34,382 bases of DNA from Burkholderiales bacterium. Lineage in GTDB: Bacteria > Pseudomonadota > Gammaproteobacteria > Burkholderiales > SG8-41. The position numbers and the translations under genes are program-made. Within the stretch, counting starts at the first letter, position 1. Every line of letters begins with the position of its first letter. The stretch covers positions 1 to 34,382 of the forward strand of contig JAURHM010000036.1 of NCBI GenBank assembly GCA_030833315.1, in the 5' to 3' direction. The notes below the pieces were generated by a model, which made no database searches, was not told the DNA's origin, and saw nothing but the letters and a program-made list of their open reading frames with translations. Below, piece by piece: positions 27,801 through 34,382 of this stretch.

Positions 27801-29486
27801 GCCAAGCCGGGCGAGGGCGGACAGCTGCCGGGCAAGAAGGTCTCGGAATACATCGCCGAACTGCGCTACTCGACGCCAGGCGTTGAACTGATTTCACCGC
27901 CGCCGCATCACGACATCTATTCGATCGAAGATCTGGCGCAGCTGATCCATGACCTGAAGAACAGCAACACCAAAGCTTCCATCAGCGTGAAGCTGGTCTC
28001 GGAAGTCGGCGTCGGCACGGTGGCGGCGGGTGTGGCCAAAGCCAAGGCCGATCACGTCACCATATCCGGGCATGACGGCGGCACCGGTGCGAGCCCGTGG
28101 TCTTCGATCAAACATGCCGGCACGCCGTGGGAACTCGGTCTCGCCGAAACCCAGCAGACGCTGGTGCTGAACCGCCTGCGCAGCCGCATTGCGGTACAGG
28201 TCGACGGCCAGCTTAAAACCGGCCGCGACGTCGTCATCGGCGCGCTGCTGGGCGCGGACGAATTCGGCTTTGCCACCGCACCGCTGGTGGTTCAGGGCTG
28301 CATCATGATGCGCAAATGCCATCTCAACACCTGCCCGGTTGGCGTCGCCACCCAGGACCCGGTGCTGCGCAAGAAATTCACCGGCAAGCCGGAACATGTC
28401 ATCAATTACTTCTTCTTTGTTGCCGAAGAAATCCGTCAGCTGATGGCACAGCTCGGTATCCGCAAGTTTGATGATCTGATTGGCCGCACCGACCTGCTCG
28501 ACACCCGCAAGAGCATTGAGCACTGGAAAGCCCGCGGTCTCGATTTCAGCCGAGTCTTCCATCAGCCGAAAATGGGCCCCGAAGTCTCGCGATTCCATAC
28601 CGAGTCGCAGGACCACGGCCTCGACAAGGCGCTGGATCACCGCCTGATCGAACTGGCGAAGCCGGCGCTGGAGCGCGGTGAAAAAGTCAGCATCGACATG
28701 CCGATCCGCAACATCAACCGCACCGTGGGCACCATGCTTTCGGGCGAGGTTGCGCAACTTTATGGCCATGACGGTCTGCCGGACGACACCATTCGCGTGA
28801 AATTCGCCGGATCCGCCGGCCAGAGCCTGGGTGCCTTCCTGTCACACGGTATAACGCTGAGCTTGATCGGCGACACCAATGACTACTGCGGTAAAGGCCT
28901 GTCGGGCGGTCGCATCATCGTCCAGCCGTCGCCGAAATTCCGCGGCGAAGCCGGCGTGAACATCATCACCGGCAATGCGGTGCTTTACGGCGCGATTGCC
29001 GGTGAGGCCTATTTCCGCGGGGTTGCCGGCGAACGTTTTGCCGTACGCAATTCCGGTGCACATACCGTTGTTGAAGGCACCGGCGACCACGGCTGCGAAT
29101 ACATGACCGGCGGCACCGTCGCCGTGCTCGGCCCCACGGGGCGCAATTTTGCAGCAGGCATGTCCGGCGGCATTGCTTATGTATACGACGAGGACGGCAG
29201 TTTTGCTTCCTACTGCAACACGGCCATGGTCAAGCTGGAACCGCTGCTGACCGAAGCCGAACAGGATGCGAAAGTGCCGCGCGATGTATGGCATATGGGC
29301 GAAACCGATGAAGCGATTGCCAAACGCCTTATCGAGAATCATGCGCGACTGACTGGCAGCACCAAAGCGCAAGGCATCATAGCCAACTGGGCAACAGCCC
29401 GCGGCAAATTCGTCAAGGTGTTCCCGAACGAATACCGCCGCGCGCTTGGCGAGCTGGCAGCCAAGGGCAAAAAAATCGCTGCCTGA
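24831..29486 (+). CDS. gltB: Glutamate synthase (NADPH) large subunit
   Basis: 1551 residues from the ATG at 24831, chosen for GAGG 6 bases upstream; an in-frame TTG at 24765 is rejected. With GltD it makes two glutamates from glutamine and 2-oxoglutarate. The order is: a 21-residue propeptide removed to expose Cys22 (HDACGVGF), the amidotransferase domain to about 430 ([44 protein letters not shown]), a central domain, the FMN-binding synthase domain (about 850-1250; [26 protein letters not shown]), the 3Fe-4S ligands in [12 protein letters not shown] near 1157-1168, and the C-terminal beta-helix with repeated G-x-x-G motifs. All parts are intact. Confidence 0.97.
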   Translation: MSHPNLPEPQGLYDGAHEHDACGVGFIANIKGKKSHDIIEQGLTILCNLTHRGAVGADPKASDGAGILIQIPDAFFREEMDKQGVKLPPPGEYGIGMIFLPREPASRLACEYEIERAIKDEGQVVLGWRDVPVDSEDLGESVKKVEPVIRQVFIGRSSAIRVTDALERKLYVIRKSAGHAIRALKLAHSTEFFVPSMSARTIVYKGMLLPSQVGTYYRDLQDPRVVSALALVHQRFSTNTFPTWDLAHPFRMIAHNGEINTVRGNVNWVRARQGAISSPILGKDLDKLWPLIYPGQSDSASFDNSLELLVMGGYSIAHAVMMMIPEAWEGHTLMDASRRAFYEYHAAMMEPWDGPAAIAFSDGRQIGATLDRNGLRPARYIVTDDDLVIMGSESGCLPIPEEKIVKKWRLQPGKMFLVDLEKGRIIDDKELKESLASAKPYVEWIERIRVKLDDVESQKAQSERSTVPLLDRQQAFGYTQEDIKFILAPMAGNGEEPIGSMGNDSPLAVLSTKNKNLYQYFKQLFAQVTNPPIDPIREELVTSLVSFIGPKPNLLGIDETNPPIRLEVSQPVLDFFEMEKIRNIESYTDGKFKSCELNITYPVAWGKEAIEARLASLAAQAEDAVRSGYSIIIISDRHIDRDHVAIPALLALSTIHHHLVDKGLRTSAGLVVETGSAREVHHFALLGSYGAEAVHPYLALETMLHLADSGQINGVDGYKAIKNFVKAVGKGLRKVMSKMGISTYMSYTGAQIFEAIGLSKPLIEKYFTGTSSNVGGIGIFEVADESIRTHRSAFGKDPVLAGSLDAGGEYAWRARGEEHMWTPDAIAKLQHATRANSASTYREYADIINDQSKRHMTFRGLFEFRYDQCKPVAIEEVEPAAEIVKRFSTGAMSLGSISTEAHATLALAMNRIGGKSNTGEGGEDRRRFAPIKAGETMASRLGKDRFISDIEIKAGDSLKSKIKQVASGRFGVTAEYLASAEQIQIKMAQGAKPGEGGQLPGKKVSEYIAELRYSTPGVELISPPPHHDIYSIEDLAQLIHDLKNSNTKASISVKLVSEVGVGTVAAGVAKAKADHVTISGHDGGTGASPWSSIKHAGTPWELGLAETQQTLVLNRLRSRIAVQVDGQLKTGRDVVIGALLGADEFGFATAPLVVQGCIMMRKCHLNTCPVGVATQDPVLRKKFTGKPEHVINYFFFVAEEIRQLMAQLGIRKFDDLIGRTDLLDTRKSIEHWKARGLDFSRVFHQPKMGPEVSRFHTESQDHGLDKALDHRLIELAKPALERGEKVSIDMPIRNINRTVGTMLSGEVAQLYGHDGLPDDTIRVKFAGSAGQSLGAFLSHGITLSLIGDTNDYCGKGLSGGRIIVQPSPKFRGEAGVNIITGNAVLYGAIAGEAYFRGVAGERFAVRNSGAHTVVEGTGDHGCEYMTGGTVAVLGPTGRNFAAGMSGGIAYVYDEDGSFASYCNTAMVKLEPLLTEAEQDAKVPRDVWHMGETDEAIAKRLIENHARLTGSTKAQGIIANWATARGKFVKVFPNEYRRALGELAAKGKKIAA

Positions 29487-29490
29487 AGTC

Positions 29491-29523
29491 CGGGCAAATG
29501 AACCGAAGAACCTAGTTTGCCCG
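29491..29523 (+). other. Hairpin in the gltB-gltD spacer
   Basis: CGGGCAAA (29491-29498) and TTTGCCCG (29516-29523) form an 8-bp stem with a 17-base loop, directly after the gltB stop. No T-run follows, so it is more likely an RNA processing or stability element that sets the GltB:GltD ratio than a terminator. Confidence 0.4.
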
Positions 29524-29555
29524 TCATGGGCATGTTGATTCAGGGATAGACTGCA

Positions 29556-30976
<1,421 letters not shown>

Positions 30977-30977
<1 letters not shown>

Positions 30978-32053
30978 TGGCGGTGCTGAAGAACGATACC
31001 TTTATCCGCGCGCTGCTGCGGCAGCCGACGGATTACACACCCGTCTGGATCATGCGCCAGGCGGGTCGCTATTTGCCGGAATACAACGCGACGCGCAAAC
31101 GCGCCGGCAGTTTCCTCGGGCTCGCCAAGAATCCGGATTACGCCACTGAAGTCACCCTGCAGCCGCTGGAGCGCTTCCCGCTGGACGCGGCCATTCTGTT
31201 CTCCGACATCCTGACCGTGCCCGATGCCATGGGACTTGGTCTTTATTTCGCTGAAGGTGAGGGCCCGAAATTCGAGCGCACCGTGCGCGATGAGGCTGCT
31301 GTCAAAGCCTTGAAAGTGCCCGAGCCCCGCGAAACCTTGGCTTATGTTCTCGACGCAGTGAAACAGATTCGCGGTGCGCTCGACGGCAAAGTGCCGTTGA
31401 TCGGTTTCTCGGGCAGCCCTTACACGCTGGCCTGTTATATGGTCGAAGGGGGAGGCAGCGACGACTTCCGCACCATCAAAACCATGCTCTACGCGCGTCC
31501 GGATTTGTTGCACCATATCCTCGACATCAATGCGCGCGCGGTGATTGCCTATCTCAATGCGCAGATCGAAGCCGGTGCGCAGGCAGTAATGGTGTTCGAC
31601 ACCTGGGGCGGCGCGCTATCCGATGCGGCGTATCACGATTTCTCGCTGGAATATCTGCGCCGGGTTGTTGCCGGTTTGTATCGCAGCTGGGACGGGCAGA
31701 CCATTCCCAGCATCGTCTTCACCAAGGGCGGTGGACTGTGGCTGGAAGACATCGCCGCCATCGGTAGCAACGCGGTGGGGCTCGACTGGACCATCGATAT
31801 CGGCAAAGCGCGGCAACGGGTCGGCGACAAAGTCGCGTTGCAGGGCAATCTCGATCCGAACGTCCTGTTCAGCCCGCCGGCCACCATCGTGGCTCAGGTC
31901 GAGCGCGTGTTGAGCCAGTTCGGTCATGGCTCGGGACATGTGTTCAACCTGGGTCACGGCATCTCCCAATTCACGCCGCCGGATCATGTCGGTGCACTGG
32001 TTGAAGCGGTGCATGCGGTTAGCCGCGCCTATCATCAGCCCCCGCGCAGTTGA
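30977..32053 (+). CDS. hemE: Uroporphyrinogen decarboxylase
   Basis: 358 residues. It removes four carboxyl groups from uroporphyrinogen III to give coproporphyrinogen III in haem synthesis. The signature [19 protein letters not shown] is at about residues 22-40, the catalytic Asp lies in [14 protein letters not shown], and [19 protein letters not shown] and [16 protein letters not shown] match the family. The ATG at 30977 shares its A with the gltD stop (TGATG), so hemE is probably translationally coupled to gltBD. The region after its stop holds DnaA boxes; in alphaproteobacteria such as Caulobacter the chromosomal origin lies beside hemE. Confidence 0.96.
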
Positions 32054-32059
32054 AAAAGC

Positions 32060-32068
32060 TTATACACA
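32060..32068 (+). promoter_or_regulatory. DnaA box TTATACACA
   Basis: A perfect match to the consensus TTATNCACA, 7 bases after the hemE stop codon. Confidence 0.6.
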
Positions 32069-32130
32069 GCAAGGGGTTACGGCATTACTGTTACCCCGGC
32101 ACAGCATCACTCCCGCAGTAAATTCGTAAG

Positions 32131-32160
32131 TATCTGTTTTTATTAATATTTTTATGTATG
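32131..32160. other. AT-rich block, DNA-unwinding-element candidate
   Basis: Only 4 of 30 bases are G or C, against a GC-rich surrounding. TATCTGTTTTTAT (32131-32143) matches the E. coli oriC 13-mer consensus GATCTNTTNTTTT at 11 of 13 positions. It lies between the first and second DnaA boxes. Confidence 0.45.
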
Positions 32161-32234
32161 TCCCGAATCCGCTAAGGTACCGGGATCGTCTTGCTTGCTG
32201 CCTGCGTCGCCAGCCGTACAAATGATCAACAGTA

Positions 32235-32243
32235 TTATCCACA
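32235..32243 (+). promoter_or_regulatory. DnaA box TTATCCACA
   Basis: A perfect high-affinity DnaA box (identical to E. coli R1/R4), 75 bases right of the AT-rich block. Confidence 0.65.
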
Positions 32244-32265
32244 GGTTTGGGACGGCAAAAACCCT

Positions 32266-32274
32266 TGTGGGTAA
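32266..32274 (-). promoter_or_regulatory. Near-match DnaA box TTACCCACA
   Basis: Eight of nine bases of TTATCCACA on the minus strand, 22 bases after the perfect box and in the opposite orientation. Confidence 0.4.
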
Positions 32275-32334
32275 ACGATTTGCCCTTTATTCCAAGAATT
32301 GCTGCGAACTTCGCGCGCTAATTTTACTGATCCC

Positions 32335-34382
32335 GTGAACCGTCTGATCCGAGTCGCACTCGATGTGCCGGTGCCCCGTCTGTTTGATTACCGCTGCGAT
32401 GATGCGGAAGCGGTGATCGGCGCGCGGGTGCTGGTGCCCTTCGGACGGCAGCGGCTGATCGGATTGATCGTTGCGCAGCCCGAAACCAGCGATGTGCCGG
32501 AAAACAAGCTGCGCCACGCCCTGTCGGTACTCGACCGTGAAGCGTTGCTGCAACCAGTCGATCTCAAACTGCTTGAGTTCGCCGCGGATTACTACGTGCA
32601 TCCGCCGGGCGCCGTGGTCATGGCGACGCTGCCGGCCGCACTGCGCCGCCTCAGCACGCGCAGCAAATCTCCCGGTGCATGGACATTGACCGAAGCAGGC
32701 AAGGCGCTCAGCGAAGGTGCGCTGCCACCGCGTGCCCGCGCGCAACGCAAGCTGCTGGGCCTGTTGCGCGAACAGATGGTGCTGCCGCACACGGCGATTA
32801 CCGCAGCCGGCGTCGCGACACGCCAGGCGCTGAAAGTCTTCATCACCGAAGGCTGGGTAGAGGCTAGCAACGCGCCGCCGGGCGCCGTTGTTGTCGCTCC
32901 GCCGCCCGGCATCGCACCGCAGCTGACGCCGGATCAGACCAGTGCCGTTGAGGCGATTACTGCAGCGCTGGGTCGTTACCAGGCCCTGCTGCTGCTGGGC
33001 ATCACCGGCAGCGGCAAAACCGAAGTCTATTTGCATGCGATGGCCATCGCTCTCGCGCGCAGGCAGCAGGTCCTGCTGCTGGTGCCGGAAATCGCATTGA
33101 CCCCGCAGCTGGAATCGCTGGTCATCGCGCGCTTTCCGGAAGTGATGGTGTCCACCCTGCACAGCGGTCTCGCTGACGGCGAACGCGCCGAACGCTGGCA
33201 GGCGGCGCGCAGCGGCCAGGCGCGCATCGTGCTAGGCACTCGGCTTTCGGTATTCACGCCGCTGCCCGATCTGGGACTGATCATCGTTGATGAAGAACAC
33301 GACAGTTCCTTCAAGCAGGGGGAAGGTTTCCGTTATTCGGCGCGCGACCTCGCCGTGGTGCGTGCCAGCCAGGCCAATGTGCCGATCGTGCTCGGTTCGG
33401 CCACGCCGGCGCTGGAAACCTACCGCAATGCACTCGACGGCCGTTATCAGCTGCTGCCGCTGAAAAACCGCATCCAGGCAGCATTGCCCGCAATCCACTG
33501 CGTCGACCTGAGACAGCAGAAAGCCGAAGACGGCCTGTCGCCGGCACTAATCGGCGCCATCAGGGAACGCATCGCCCGCCATGAACAGAGCATGGTGTTC
33601 ATCAACCGCCGCGGTTATGCGCCGGTGCTGATGTGCGGCAGCTGCGGCTGGATGTCGGATTGCGAACGCTGTTCGGCCAAGCTGGTACTGCATCTGCGTG
33701 ACCGCCGCCTGCGTTGCCACCATTGCGGTCATGACAGCGCCGTACCGTTGGCCTGCCCGGAATGCGGTGACGCCGATCTCGCCCCGGTGGGTCAGGGCAC
33801 GCAGCGTGTGGAGGCGGCGCTGATCGGCCATTTCCCGCAGGCGCGCATCCTGCGCATCGACCGTGACACCACGCGGCCCAAGGATGCCTGGCCGGCGATG
33901 CGCGAGCGCATCCGCGACCGTGATGTCGACATCCTGATCGGTACGCAGATCCTCGCCAAGGGTCATGATTTTCCGCACCTGAATCTGGTCGGCGTGATCA
34001 ATGCCGACAGCATGCTCTACAGCAATGACTTCCGTGCCTCTGAACGCCTTTACGCGCTGCTGACCCAGGTCGCGGGCCGCGCCGGCCGCGGCAGCCTGCC
34101 GGGCATGGTGCTGGTGCAGACCCAGTTTCCCGACCATCCTCTTTACGCCGCGCTGCGCGACCAGGATTTCGACGCCTTCGGCCGCAGCCAGCTGGTTGAA
34201 CGACAGCAGGCCGGATTTCCTCCCTATGTGCACCAGGCCCTGCTGCGCGCAGAAGCCCGCGATCTCAGAACCGCCTTGAGTTTTTTGGAACAGGCCGCCC
34301 GTTTGGCGGAAGGCCTGAACAGCGGCGTCACCGTCTTTGATCCGGTACCGGCCAATATGATGCGCCGCGCCGGCCGCGAACG
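32335..34382 (+). CDS. priA: Primosomal protein N' (PriA helicase), 3' end beyond window
   Basis: 682 open codons from a GTG at 32335 to the window edge. PriA recognises stalled replication forks and loads the replisome away from the origin. The N-terminal 3' DNA-binding domain begins NRLIRVALDVPVPRLFDYR. The helicase has Walker A GITGSGKTE (222-230), VDEEHD (DEEH 319-322), VLGSATPALETY, and the later GTQILAKGHDFPHLNLV and QVAGRAGRG. Two zinc sites are shown by the cysteine pairs CGSCGWMSDCERC and CHHCGH...CPECG at about 430-480. The GTG is chosen because the next residues match family N-termini; no good Shine-Dalgarno or upstream ATG exists. The last few tens of residues are missing at the edge. 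Confidence 0.96.
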   Translation, partial: MNRLIRVALDVPVPRLFDYRCDDAEAVIGARVLVPFGRQRLIGLIVAQPETSDVPENKLRHALSVLDREALLQPVDLKLLEFAADYYVHPPGAVVMATLPAALRRLSTRSKSPGAWTLTEAGKALSEGALPPRARAQRKLLGLLREQMVLPHTAITAAGVATRQALKVFITEGWVEASNAPPGAVVVAPPPGIAPQLTPDQTSAVEAITAALGRYQALLLLGITGSGKTEVYLHAMAIALARRQQVLLLVPEIALTPQLESLVIARFPEVMVSTLHSGLADGERAERWQAARSGQARIVLGTRLSVFTPLPDLGLIIVDEEHDSSFKQGEGFRYSARDLAVVRASQANVPIVLGSATPALETYRNALDGRYQLLPLKNRIQAALPAIHCVDLRQQKAEDGLSPALIGAIRERIARHEQSMVFINRRGYAPVLMCGSCGWMSDCERCSAKLVLHLRDRRLRCHHCGHDSAVPLACPECGDADLAPVGQGTQRVEAALIGHFPQARILRIDRDTTRPKDAWPAMRERIRDRDVDILIGTQILAKGHDFPHLNLVGVINADSMLYSNDFRASERLYALLTQVAGRAGRGSLPGMVLVQTQFPDHPLYAALRDQDFDAFGRSQLVERQQAGFPPYVHQALLRAEARDLRTALSFLEQAARLAEGLNSGVTVFDPVPANMMRRAGRE

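Larger units (their letters stand above)
32054..32334. other. hemE-priA intergenic region with origin-like features
   Basis: The 281 bp contain no convincing gene. They hold two perfect DnaA boxes, a third near-match on the other strand, and an AT-rich block between the first two, in a GC-rich neighbourhood. The layout (AT-rich unwinding candidate flanked by DnaA boxes) resembles a replication origin, or a DnaA-controlled promoter for priA. Three GATC sites are present in the right half. No terminator with a T-run is seen after hemE. Origin function cannot be decided from this window. Confidence 0.4.

Noticed and set aside
32068-32096. Terminator after hemE (GGGGT...ACCCC)
   Set aside because: Only five pairs with a long, mismatched loop and no T-run in either direction.

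Overview
The window is about 34.4 kb of chromosomal DNA from a member of the Betaproteobacteria; I cannot fix the order. The evidence is the gene content and order (pilMNOPQ-aroK-aroB-dgt-gltB-gltD-hemE-priA), a System II (ResB/CcsA) cytochrome c maturation pair next to a cytochrome c4, a metal-ligand variant of HemB with Asp in place of Cys, and a moderately GC-rich base composition. Genes are dense. I found no tRNA or rRNA gene, insertion sequence, phage gene or CRISPR array.

Left part (1-5186, minus strand): an acyl-CoA carboxylase cluster. In transcription order it encodes a 73-residue stand-alone biotinyl carrier, two different PccB-like carboxyltransferases, a divergent biotin carboxylase, and the start of an ATP-grasp acyl-CoA synthetase that runs off the window. 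A GntR/FadR-type regulator (5216-5938, plus) is divergently transcribed. The 112-bp gap between them holds two face-to-face promoters whose perfect TTGACA boxes sit within one dyad-symmetric operator candidate.

5939-11658: a periplasmic SH3-domain protein, a glycerophosphodiester phosphodiesterase whose signal peptide seems split by a one-base deletion, and on the minus strand cytochrome c4 followed by resB-ccsA, with a good intrinsic terminator between c4 and resB.

11750-16576: engB, hemB, a conserved hypothetical protein and the class A penicillin-binding protein gene mrcA. Between engB and hemB the minus strand spells a compact three-hairpin RNA: its first loop carries the anti-Shine-Dalgarno motif CTCCTCCC and its last hairpin is an intrinsic terminator. 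This is the best candidate for an undescribed element here.

16805-24662: pilMNOPQ (type IV pilus inner-membrane platform, lipoprotein and outer-membrane secretin), a strong terminator, then aroK-aroB-dgt. Four-base ATGA overlaps suggest translational coupling in both operons.

24831-34382: gltB-gltD (glutamate synthase), hemE overlapping gltD by one base, and the first 682 codons of priA. The 281-bp gap between hemE and priA has two perfect DnaA boxes, one near-match and a 30-base AT-rich block containing an 11/13 match to the E. coli oriC 13-mer. It should be checked as a replication origin or DnaA-responsive site.
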